Positions 12,501-20,560 of a stretch of 64,000 nt of DNA are shown here, piece by piece. The notes beneath the pieces are model-generated. The model was not told the origin of the DNA. It worked only from the letters and a program-made list of their open reading frames with translations, and searched no databases. The position numbers were made by a program, and so were the translations under genes. Source of the stretch: Hymenolepis diminuta (Eukaryota; Platyhelminthes; Cestoda; Cyclophyllidea; Hymenolepididae); assembly GCA_900708905.1 (NCBI GenBank), contig CAADRB010000001.1:444030-508029 (forward strand). Direction: 5' to 3'. Every line of letters starts with the position of its first letter. Position 1 is the first letter of the stretch.

Positions 12501-15500
12501 GAAAGGGGATTGGGTAGAAGTTGGGAATAAAGACTGAATAGGAAAGAGCCTTAGATCGTTTGATTTATGAATTTAAGTATATTTCATATTATAATATCTC
12601 CAAGTATTAAATTCCACCTGTTCCTACATGGATTTATGTTCATGAAGTCATCGACCAGCTTATTAATTTTGATGGTCAGTCATGGCCATTAGAAGAAAAC
12701 AGTAGTGAAAGATAAGAATTTGAAAAAAAATGACGAGGTTTTAATATAGAATTTCACATCGAAATCCAATACATGAAGATCTGTTCATGGCTTCATTTGG
12801 TAAGCACTCAACTTTGCACCAAAAACAGAGTAGGTGCAGTAGGTCCCCATCTGACCCTTTTTCTGGCCAGATGGGAACTTCCTTGTTTTATTCAATTCAA
12901 AAGATGTGCACTGCGTTTCAGTGTTTCTACTTATATGCATGCACCTACTTCCGCAGAATCGATCGATTTGTTGATAAGACGTCTGTGTACTTTTGGCATC
13001 CCATCTTGAATAGATCATAGATAATTCCTCCTAGTTATTGTAATATATGATTAAGCCGGTGCATTATGGAGAAACTAATTAAGTAAATTTTTACTATTAA
13101 GCACATAAAAGACTGAAATGGATCAATCCATTAGCCAAAAAATTTCGGGTTGAAGTCCTGAAGATTAATTAATTAGAACGCGAATAGAAACCACAGTATT
13201 AAAAATAACTTATTTAACACTTTTGGGAACACCCGGTTGGTCAATTCTGAATGTGCTGAAGGAATACACGTTGACAATTTATTTTGCATTCAGTCTATTT
13301 AAGCCGTTCTGCGTTAGTGCTTGTATCAGAATGCGAGTTGGGGAGGGTGATGGGTAACTTTCAATATTATGTAAAAATTTATTCTTGAAGATTAAATAGC
13401 TTAATGGGGTATTGTCACCTCCTTGCTATCAGGACCTCTCTGGCTTAAGTTATTTCGGAGCATTTAGATTGACTGGATATTAATTTTAAAGGCGATTATT
13501 ATCAGTTTAATTTAGCAAAAGTTTGTATTCATTTGTATGTTCTTAATTATGCATTAAGACAAACTATTCCAGTCTGTCTTAAAGCATAAGGAAACATCCA
13601 CTTGGATCGTGACACCACTCAAACCTTTACACCTAGATCTGCAGTTCAGTTCTATAGCTAACCAAAATCTGCAGTATTTGTCGCTGCTTTTAAATAAAAT
13701 TTCAAATATCTTAAAGTTATATTCAATCTTATGGGAAACTTACACTAAAAATTTTAGATAAATTGTGGCTCTCACCAGAACTACTACGTGACGAGGAATT
13801 GGCAACAGTCGGTACAAAACCGGGAGACGTCTATGCATTCTCTTTAATCATGTATGAGATCTTCTACTTTTGGAAACCTTACAGTCACGCGCAAATGTCC
13901 ACGGAAAACGTTATTCAACGGGTTAAGACGGGTGAATCGCCACCCTTCAGACCACAGGTAATACTCATTTACTTGTCATTTTATATCAGATCTTCCTCTT
14001 TACCTAAACAAGTCTCTGCTATTACTTGGTCAAAGAAACTACTAGTGATTCCAAAATCGAACTCCATTATTTTAAAAGACCATTTCTTTAACTTCCTCCT
14101 ATCGTGGATGTAAAGAGTTCGGCTACGATGGAAAAGAATTATGTTTTACATATGGTGTTGCAGTCTACGGTTAGCGTTTCCCTCAGTTAAAAAGGATGTC
14201 CATAGTGTTAAACTTCTAACCGCAAGGACTAGGATGGCTAAAATCACATCTTACAGACGCTAAATAAGTAGTTACAGTCAGAAGAGAGGAATATAACTGG
14301 ATATGTCTGTTAAGAAGATGAAAAAAAGGAAAGTGGTTTGGTTAGAATACAAAAATATCAACTGACTTTGATTAAGATGGACTCAAAAAACTGAAAAAGA
14401 CAGTATTAGTAGATCGTCAAGGAAAAATCCCTATGCGTTTGCAAAATTTTTATCTATACCTCACTAATCATTGAGACCTAATTATCTCGACCTCATAGTG
14501 GTGCTTGAAGCGCTTGGCCCCACTGCAACCTCGAGTTTCCTGTGGATAACCACCATGTGCCCTCAATTGGTTTATTTTAACTAACGGAATAAGCTAATTA
14601 AGTGGCCTTTGAATGAGCATTTACTAGAGATCCAATTCCCCGCGGTGATGTCTGTAACCATTCCATCTGCCATTCCTCCTATATGAGACTACATGAAACT
14701 TTCTTGCACAAATACAAGGGACCATACAAGCGCACACGCTTTCTAGTTTCCGGCTCGAACGCTTCCCTCACATCTCCTCTGTCTCACATCTCTTTCTTAC
14801 CCCCTTGTTTGTTTAACACATTTTGGTCCAATCGGGTCCAGGTGTTCTGCCCTAAAACTGTGGTTAGCCCTTACAATTTGATACAACTGTGAGGAAATGT
14901 TTGATGGCTTGCATTTTGCCTTACATTTAGATGTCAAAAAAGGAGCTACCGCCAGAGTATCGTGATATTCTGGAGTGTTGTTGGCTAGAAAATCCATCCC
15001 TTCGACCAACATTCAGGGCAATAAGGGACCGAATCAGAGAATTGACAAAGAGAAAGTAAATTTCCTCACTCTTTTATCAAATATTCCTTTTAGAAAATTA
15101 AACATAATAGAACACATGCTCGAAAAACTCGATAAATACTCCAACAAGCTGGAATTGGAAGTTGAGAAACGGAAGGAAGAGTTGGAAATCGAAAAGAAAA
15201 AGAATGAACAACTCGTTTGTCGAATGCTGCCTCTGTAAGTTTATCGTTGCATTACAAAAAAGGTTTCTTGTAACGAACTTTACTTTTAGAATACGTCTAT
15301 CTATATACAGATGTGTAGCTGAAGCTCTAAAGGATGGGATCACTGTTGCTCCTGAAATGTACGACGAAGTTTCAATATATTTCAGTGACATAGTTGGCTT
15401 CACATCAATTGCTGCTATGTCTACTCCAATGGAAGTGGTAAACCTACTCAATGACCTATATACACTCTTCGATAGCGCGATAGCAAAATATGACGTTTAC

Positions 15501-17157
15501 AAGGTAGAGACAATTGGTGATGCATATATGATAGCTTCAGGATTGCCTGTCCGGAATGGTCGACGACACGCAAGCGAAGTGGCTCTGACAGCATTAGATT
15601 TGCTAAGTGTTTGTGGAACTTTCAAAATTAGACACCTTCCACAGGTACCTCTACGTGTGCGAATCGGTCTACACAGCGGTTGGTTGTTATTTACTACCTT
15701 TTGCCTATCAACAAAATCAAAATGGTGGGCACACAACTTTAACTTATTCAATATAGAGATTAGAGGGAAATTGAATGGGAAATTATCTCAATCAGTATTT
15801 GGCACAGATTACAGAACATGGCTTAACCTTTTCTTTTTCAATCCCTGACTCTATTTTGATAGCCCATCTGCTTAGTTCCCAGTTAAATAGATTTTTTCGC
15901 AAAAATCATTTGAAAATAGTTTAGCATTGCTCTTACTATGCCAGAATTGAGGATAGTATTCGTAAATGCCCTTGCCTTATCATATCTGAGACCTTCAACT
16001 ATTTTTTCCACTGTGAAGGTAAATTAGTCTGAACATCAATTGTAAATCTTCATGCAGAAAATGTTTGCATGTCTGCATATATGTTTTTATGTTCAGTTCG
16101 TCTTATAGGTTCGTATGGCATTCCATTCTGTAACAGTAAGACAGTAATCAGAGAATGATATTGTACCTTAAGGATACCTTACATACTTGTGCAAACAGTT
16201 ATATAACATAACTGTTTTTGCCATAATTCACAAATAGTCAGCATTGTAGCATATGGGCACTTAAACTTCTTTGAGATTCATTCAAATATGTCGTAAGTGG
16301 CCTGAGTGTAATTTATTGATTTTCAGAAATAAAGATACCTAGTGTAATACAATAGAAGTGCTTGAACGTAAAAAGCGGTAGAGAGAAGAGAACCGATTGT
16401 ACGAGAATTCCTCTCTCCATGGCCACCAGTTTGGGTTCTTCGATGGTATCAGCAGAACCTTGGATTCTGGTTGGCTCTTCTTCCGATCCCGGAATAGATA
16501 CTCATAAGAGTAGAACATGATTGGTTGGTTAAAAACTCAGCCATTCCGATTGGCTAGTGACATCAGACAGTTCCGGTTCATCATAACGGCCTCCATATAT
16601 GCTGTTTCTAATGTGTACATATTTATGCTATATAATAGAACGATACAATATTAATTTGTTAAAATGAAATCTATATAATTTGATACAGGACCTTGCGTGG
16701 CTGGAGTAGTGGGACTTATAATGCCCCGATATTGCGTCTTCGGTGACACTGTTAACCAGGCTCAGAAGATGGAGTCCTCAGGAGCTGGTAATTTTAACAA
16801 ATGTTTTTTTCCCCAAGCAGATGTGTCTAAAATTTAATAAATGAATCCCATTCGTTGTCCTTAGCCTTTAGAATCCATGTCAGTCAGCGTATGAAGGATG
16901 CGCTGGAGGAGATTGGAGGATATCATACGGAATTTCACGGGATAATTGAATTTGAGGGAGGAATTGCGACAAATGGCTACTGGCTCATTGGTTGCGATAT
17001 TTTTACCAAGTCTCTTCCTGAGCCACCGCCGGTGATCAAGTTAGTTAATTTGCCTTAATTGCTTGTTATAACTCTAGCATTAAATTTTAGTTATTTTCTT
17101 TTCATTTTCTTTTGCAGCGGAGAGACACATGGGTCAGTTTTCGGTTTTATACTTTAA
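6203..17157 (+). CDS. Receptor (membrane) guanylate cyclase, 17-exon gene model
   Basis: Single-pass receptor that would convert GTP to cyclic GMP at the plasma membrane in response to an extracellular ligand. Exons as read: 6203-6514, 7258-7741, 7821-8077, 9683-10091, 10129-10213, 10255-10339, 10378-10497, 10546-10728, 11445-11516, 11583-11739, 13758-13957, 14931-15055, 15094-15234, 15311-15678, 16689-16787, 16865-17039, 17118-17157. All introns are GT-AG and all phases agree, giving 3,312 nt or about 1,103 residues, usual for this family. Domain order: signal peptide, ligand-binding ectodomain (to about 487), transmembrane helix (about 489-515), pseudokinase domain (about 575-830), coiled coil (830-875), cyclase domain (877-1075), short tail. 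Least certain are the start of the fourth exon and the 3' end. The family is clear, but orthology to a particular receptor type is not, so no symbol is given. Confidence 0.9.
6515..7257 (+). other. Guanylate cyclase intron 1
   Basis: A 743-nt intron, GTAAGT to CTTGTAG, AT-rich, with no gene or repeat that I recognise. Confidence 0.8.
7258..8077 (+). CDS. Guanylate cyclase exons 2-3: ligand-binding ectodomain
   Basis: Exon 2 (7258-7741) follows the acceptor CTACTTGTAG and ends G|GTAAGA in phase 1. Exon 3 (7821-8077) follows TTCTATTTAG and ends GAG|GTAAGC in phase 0; the intron between them is 79 nt. Exon 2 contains a [12 protein letters not shown] element, matching the usual GP..C-D region of receptor cyclases, and strand-helix repeats ([11 protein letters not shown]). 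Exon 3 carries a second such unit ([17 protein letters not shown]). Together they form the bulk of the periplasmic-binding-like ligand domain. Ligand identity cannot be read from sequence. Confidence 0.85.
8078..9682 (+). other. Guanylate cyclase intron 3, with pyrimidine-tract repeats on the opposite strand
   Basis: A 1,605-nt intron from GTAAGC to AAACAG. It holds two A/G-rich blocks (8460-8560 and 8980-9060), which are copies of a dispersed repeat seen better in complement. A small extra exon here cannot be excluded, because the frame of the next exon is open well before its chosen acceptor. Confidence 0.6.
8455..8560 (-). repeat. Pyrimidine-rich dispersed repeat, intron 3 copy
   Basis: In complement this reads a variant of TTCCTTCCAATTTTCAATTC followed by CTCTTCCCACC and CTTCCACTTT. 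The segment at 20455-20560 in complement has TTCTTCCAATTTCCAATTC followed by TTCTCACCACTTCTCCATTTT. The matching order over about 90 bases argues for common origin rather than chance low complexity. Flanking sequences (CTCAACATTAATG against CTCGTCAGCAAAGACG) also correspond loosely. Confidence 0.55.
9683..10091 (+). CDS. Guanylate cyclase exon 4: membrane-proximal ectodomain
   Basis: The acceptor GCTACTAAACAG at 9682 gives phase 0, which fits exon 3, and opens with [18 protein letters not shown], the position of the conserved helix before the glycine-rich loop in receptor cyclases. Downstream come [18 protein letters not shown], equivalent to the F.G.TG.V.ID.NGDR region, and [10 protein letters not shown]...CGFG, equivalent to the conserved WPGG..P...CGF just outside the membrane. 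The same frame is open upstream to 9545, so an earlier acceptor in another phase, or an extra small exon between 8078 and 9545, is possible. The exon ends G|GTATGT. Confidence 0.8.
10129..10213 (+). CDS. Guanylate cyclase exon 5: transmembrane helix
   Basis: A 37-nt intron (GTATGT...TTCTCTAG) separates this exon from exon 4. With phase 1 carried over, it reads [20 protein letters not shown] followed by STISMIIS, a clear transmembrane helix in the expected place. Without splicing the frame continues through a sequence that lacks any membrane segment, which strongly supports the splice. The exon ends TCAAG|GTAAAT in phase 2. Confidence 0.9.
10255..10497 (+). CDS. Guanylate cyclase exons 6-7: juxtamembrane region
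   Basis: Exon 6 (10255-10339) is basic just inside the membrane ([10 protein letters not shown]), as expected for a stop-transfer segment. Exon 7 (10378-10497) is acidic then Gln/Asn-rich, and ends RKQVSIHG across the next splice. The introns on either side are 41, 38 and 48 nt. The donor of exon 7 is placed at CAT|GTAGGT because it preserves a VSIHGEPVFIK strand like those that open cyclase kinase-homology domains. An alternative donor 12 nt earlier (CAG|GTGTCA) would remove four residues. Confidence 0.8.
10546..11739 (+). CDS. Guanylate cyclase exons 8-10: kinase-homology domain, N-lobe and catalytic-loop region
   Basis: Exons 10546-10728, 11445-11516 and 11583-11739. The VAIK-type lysine is kept in VFIKDL (about K591), followed by [12 protein letters not shown], the usual LRHENI helix, and [12 protein letters not shown]. 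The middle exon encodes [15 protein letters not shown], the LDW.FK.SL..DL. signature. The third gives [20 protein letters not shown] and DFG (about D702). The catalytic HRD Asp is replaced (HGRLKPTNC), as in all receptor cyclases, so this is a pseudokinase that regulates the cyclase. The exon ends AGAG|GTTAGT in phase 1. Confidence 0.9.
10729..11444 (+). other. Guanylate cyclase intron 8
   Basis: A 716-nt intron, GTAAAT to TATAG. Around 11110-11330 it is richer in G than its surroundings and contains a short run of open codons (11140-11280), but no motif that I can name. It may be an old mobile-element scrap. Confidence 0.6.
11740..13757 (+). other. Guanylate cyclase intron 10, with an unexplained open stretch at 12773-13020
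   Basis: A 2,018-nt intron, the largest in the gene, GTTAGT to ATTTTAG. Between 12773 and 13020 all three of two plus frames and one minus frame stay open, in DNA less AT-rich than its neighbours. One frame ends with [11 protein letters not shown], which recalls the RFG.PS step of Ty3/gypsy integrases, but nothing around it supports that. Confidence 0.6.
13758..15055 (+). CDS. Guanylate cyclase exons 11-12: kinase-homology domain, C-lobe
   Basis: Exon 13758-13957 reads LWLSPELLR, then [18 protein letters not shown] and a GESPPFRPQ end, all standard C-lobe landmarks of receptor cyclases (WTAPELLR, DVYSFGIIL.EI, PPFRP). Exon 14931-15055 continues with [20 protein letters not shown], matching the closing C.W.E.P..RP helix, and a basic end. 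Phases are 0 and 2. The intron between them is 973 nt. Confidence 0.9.
13958..14930 (+). other. Guanylate cyclase intron 11
   Basis: A 973-nt intron, GTAATA to ACATTTAG. It contains A/G-rich repeat-like sequence (14280-14350) and a C/T-rich block (14750-14820), but no gene. Confidence 0.6.
15094..15234 (+). CDS. Guanylate cyclase exon 13: dimerisation coiled coil
   Basis: After a 38-nt intron the exon encodes a highly charged helix with heptad-spaced Leu/Ile ([17 protein letters not shown], then [17 protein letters not shown]) and ends CRMLPL. This is the signalling-helix linker found between the kinase-homology and cyclase domains, where family members have Q-L-L..MLP. It holds the cyclase domains as a dimer. 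The donor CT|GTAAGT leaves phase 2. Confidence 0.9.
15311..15678 (+). CDS. Guanylate cyclase exon 14: cyclase catalytic core
   Basis: The acceptor TATATACAG joins CRMLP to [10 protein letters not shown], which is family-typical. The exon carries FSDIVGFT with the first metal-binding Asp (about D903), and [10 protein letters not shown] with the guanine-selecting Glu (about E943) and the second metal-binding Asp (about D947). [23 protein letters not shown] and RIGLHSG follow. These are canonical and indicate a guanylate rather than an adenylate cyclase. The exon ends AGCG|GTTGGT in phase 1; an earlier acceptor-like TTTAG near 15290 was not used because it breaks the frame and homology. Confidence 0.93.
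15679..16688 (+). other. Guanylate cyclase intron 14, with a CCAAT-rich insertion-like block
   Basis: A 1,010-nt intron, GTTGGT to GATACAG. From about 16370 to 16640 the sequence is richer in G+C and holds GATTGGTTGG, GATTGGCTAG and TATATAATAG, a promoter-like combination. It could be a solo LTR or other inserted element, but I see no defined ends or target duplication. Confidence 0.4.
16689..17039 (+). CDS. Guanylate cyclase exons 15-16: end of cyclase domain
   Basis: Exon 16689-16787 encodes [20 protein letters not shown], including the guanine-selecting Cys (about C1015). It then reads [12 protein letters not shown] where the family has TVNTASRMES, so the transition-state Arg is a Lys (about K1026). 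Exon 16865-17039 gives [18 protein letters not shown] and [14 protein letters not shown], where the family has a KGKG...TYWL end, so the triphosphate-contacting Lys is a Gly (about G1065). The codons are clear and both exons are open, so these look like real changes. The donor used is AA|GTTAGT; if it is not used, the frame stops at 17058 after KLVNLP. Confidence 0.88.
17118..17157 (+). CDS. Candidate terminal exon of the guanylate cyclase
   Basis: A good acceptor (TTTTCTTTTGCAG) 78 nt after the previous donor opens a short frame, [13 protein letters not shown], then a stop. The spacing matches the other medium introns of the gene and the phase fits. Alternatives are read-through to the stop at 17058, or use of a GTGATC donor at 17032 to reach the terminal-type exon at 25479. 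No homology can decide among them because cyclase tails are poorly conserved. Confidence 0.5.
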
Positions 17158-17411
17158 GTTAAATTACAATATTTTTATTATTATATATCATGTAAATACA
17201 CGTCTGTTTTAGTTTGGCTTGCGTCTACAAGGAATTTAAGAATGACTGCTAGTTTCCCCATTCGTTTGAAACATTTCACTAACTACCACATTGTGTATTT
17301 GCCATCTTATCTGTAATTTTCTTTGATTTAATATTTCAATCGCTCTCTGTAGATTGCCTGTTCAAGCATGTTTTTGGATGAATGAAAGTAATAATCTCAT
17401 AATGTTTCACA

Positions 17412-17417
17412 AATAAA
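17412..17417 (+). terminator. Candidate polyadenylation signal
   Basis: AATAAA lies about 255 nt after the favoured cyclase stop, on the same strand, followed by a T-rich stretch (TATTTTTCTTATTCATTC). The distance suits a short 3' untranslated region. In AT-rich DNA this hexamer is frequent by chance. Confidence 0.35.
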
Positions 17418-17547
17418 TATTTTTCTTATTCATTCTTTCTTCAAAAACGCGCTTATTTTTAATTTCTATACAGTGTTTGAACTATTCGAAAGTGTATTTT
17501 TGATATAGACAATTGCAGGCGAAAACCGAAAAAATATAATTCATCAC

Positions 17548-17608
17548 AGATGGTGTAGCGGTCAGTGATCACAACTGCCAAGCCAGGGGTCACTCATTGG
17601 TACACATC
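17548..17608 (+). repeat. tRNA-like SINE fragment, copy B
   Basis: Begins GATGGTGTAGCGGTCAGTGA, a diverged RNA polymerase III A-box like that of the copy at 43142, and ends with GGTACACATCC. That ending also occurs in the copies at 17871 and (complement) 57840-58020. Only the head of the element is present. Confidence 0.6.
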
Positions 17609-17870
17609 CTTTTCTATCTCTGTTTCATGGAAGATCAGTTATGTTGTTTAGTGCTACTTAATAAAAAACTAACTATTTTGATGAAAAATCGTAATATTAC
17701 GAAGGCGACATTAATGTAGGCAGTAGTCATAATTTTTAGGGAATCGGCACCTCGTTCCTTAACTTGAGCAATTACATAATAACCAATAGAAATTGAGGCT
17801 GGTAGCTGCTCGTTTGACAAATTGTTATAATTTTTGTCTTATTTCTGATAAATAATAATATGTGTAATTT

Positions 17871-17940
17871 AGAATGCGCTGGTGGTTAACGTGCTCGTTT
17901 GCAAAATCAGACATCAGTACACATCCAGTGGCCTCCTCTT
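17871..17940 (+). repeat. tRNA-like SINE fragment, copy C
   Basis: Starts GAATGCGCTGGTGGTTAACG, followed by GCAAAATCAGA as in the 43142 copy and TACACATCCAGTGG as in other copies. It lies about 260 bases after copy B in the same orientation. Confidence 0.6.
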
Positions 17941-20454
17941 AATTTACATCTATACTTACGCCATCCTATGCATTCAATTTCCTTTTCGCACTACAATGAC
18001 ATCATCCCTTTTCTAACTATAAAGAGGTATCAAATTTCTTGATATTCTTTTCTTCTGCGAATACCGTAGTTAGCTTAATTTTCGGGCGGAAAAATTCTTT
18101 TTCCTTCAGATGTCACAACCTGGGTAATTCATATCTTTTTCTTCCTTATTCTGCTTTAATATCTCGAGAAAGTATATGCGATTACTGCTAAATTATTTAG
18201 GAGACATTGTGTTTTCGAAATGTTATTTTGCTTCAGGTGTCAGATGTTACAAAATACCAGATGTCGTTTATTTGAGATGTGACAGAAAAGAGAGTTGCCC
18301 CAAATATCTGAAAATATTTTGTTCTCTTAAATGAGAGCAGAGTTTAGAAAATAAACTGAACTTGTATTGGTGAAAATAGCATCATCGCTTTTAAAGAAAG
18401 CCTGAAAATAAAGATGATTTATCCTAGTCTTATTGTGCTCAAGGTTAAGGAGGATGGTAAAAGAGTAATTCGAAAAGTGGATGGCTTTTTATGTGAGAAA
18501 GTTGAGAGGAGCCTGATTAAAATCAGATCGGGAAATTACAAATAAATCTGACTTTAATTTCTGCAGCTCTGATTCATCCCTAATGCTTTAAATTTAAAAT
18601 TTTCATTCTAACCATTCGTGTTCAGTTGTATCTCTATGATTAAAGAGTACAATTATTTGCTTTGTCACGGGAAAAAATATTAGTAATCAATGTGCATGTC
18701 TGCCAAATCAAATGTCACAAGATTTTATGTGTCCCTTAAGGGGGCAGTTATTACTACTTTATTAATGCTCTTACCGCATATAGGTTCAAAGTACCTCATC
18801 ACTTTAATAGTTTCCAAAATTAATTCCGCTGAAAGGCTGCTTTAACTCGTAATTCTTTTTATTCAAATATGTCAATACTTACAAAAGCCAATATAAAAGT
18901 AAATGGAAGCATCGGCGGAAAAGAATATTAAAGTTAAATGTACATATATAAATCTCCGATTATTAAAGGTTGAATCCAAGAATGAGCTACAATTTCCGTT
19001 GTGCCAAATATACATCCATTGAAATTCAGAGATTGAAATGACCAAACATTTATAATAAATGTCGGAAAGCAAGCAATAAAAGTAGAGACTTATCAGACAG
19101 CTAGTTCTTCTTCCAACTCTAATGTATTGGAAATTATCCAGAAATACCCAGAGAAAAAGTGGCCTGTATAGGAAACTCTGTTTATTAATTACCGAAAATC
19201 AAGCATACAAGCAAAAGACATATGACGATAGTGAGGATGACCAGACCATTTCCAAAATCTGGGTATTTGGACATTTCACGAAAACATTTCTTCCATGTTC
19301 TTCTTTACTGCAATATATAAATAGTCAATTCTTGAATGAATTAAATGCAAAAATCTTGTCAAAATTTAACAAACCTGCCTTAAAAGGAAAAATGACTAAT
19401 ATTTTGACCATACAATTCTAATAAGTTAAGGAGTAAAATGTTGTCTGGTAAGTACAGGAGGAACTAAAAAGATGCGAATTGTCTAATCTTTCAGGAAGGG
19501 AAGATTTACAACCCGAACCGAACGAAATGAATAAAATAGAATGCATCTAAAACTAAGGAATAATATAATAGAAAACAAAGTATTATGATCTTTCTTAATA
19601 GAGCTGAGAGTTCTTTGTAGGTTTGCGATTAGCTTACTTGCTTGAATTGCATTTATTTAATTAATTAATTTAGCCAATAGGAAATTGAAAAGGATACATC
19701 AAATTGAAGGAATTCGATAAAATCCATTAATATGTTGCATACTAATAAATGAATTTGGAAAATAGCAGGACAACAATATTACTAAATTCCATTATAACTT
19801 CAATTTTAGTAAATCTTTATCTTAGTGAAAGTGCTACTTAAAGTCATTGTTAAAGGTAATAACCAAATAAATGAAAGCTTTGTTTTAATGACACGAATTA
19901 TGTTTTGTCTTGGCTCGTCGTTAGTTAAAGTATTTTGATGGATAATACAGCGACGTCTGGGGTGAAACTGTCAACAACTAGAAATTATAAAATTTTAAGT
20001 GCTACTGTTAAATGAAATTTATCAGCTCCGGTATCCAATAATGCTTGAAATCACGTGAGTTCCGATGAAAGCGTCAGAGAATTACAAAATTATTAGAATG
20101 CACTATCATTTCGTTTCAATAACGGATAGGAGGTAGAAATCTGGTTTATTTTTCGTTTAAATCATATAGCAGCAAGATAAAATAACTTTACGAATTTTAA
20201 TCCTGAAAAAAGAACTCGGATAGAGGTAAAATAACCCAAAAAGAGATGACGGCTCTGAATCTTGCAGAAAATAAGGCTAAAGCCATGATATCATAATAAA
20301 TTGTTCTTGGAAGCAAAATAACATTAAAACTAGTATAATTAACTACTTAGAGTGCAGAATTTCCTCTTTCAGAATTAATGATTTCCCTAGGGGCTAAAAG
20401 GAAACAAAGACCCTCTTCTAACCAGAGGACCAAGAGTTGAATGGGGCTACGGGC

Positions 20455-20560
20455 ATATTGCACAAAAATGAGAAATGAGAGCAAAATGGAGAAGTGGTGA
20501 GAAGAATTGGAAATTGGAAGAACAGGAAATAATCGTCTTTGCTGACGAGACCAAAATTTT
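20455..20560 (-). repeat. Pyrimidine-rich dispersed repeat, best partner of the intron 3 copy
   Basis: Complement shows CTTCCAATTTCCAATTCTTC then CACCACTTCTCCATTTTGC, co-linear with the 8455-8560 copy. Further diverged relatives are near 4960, 8990, 57000 and 58500. Confidence 0.55.
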
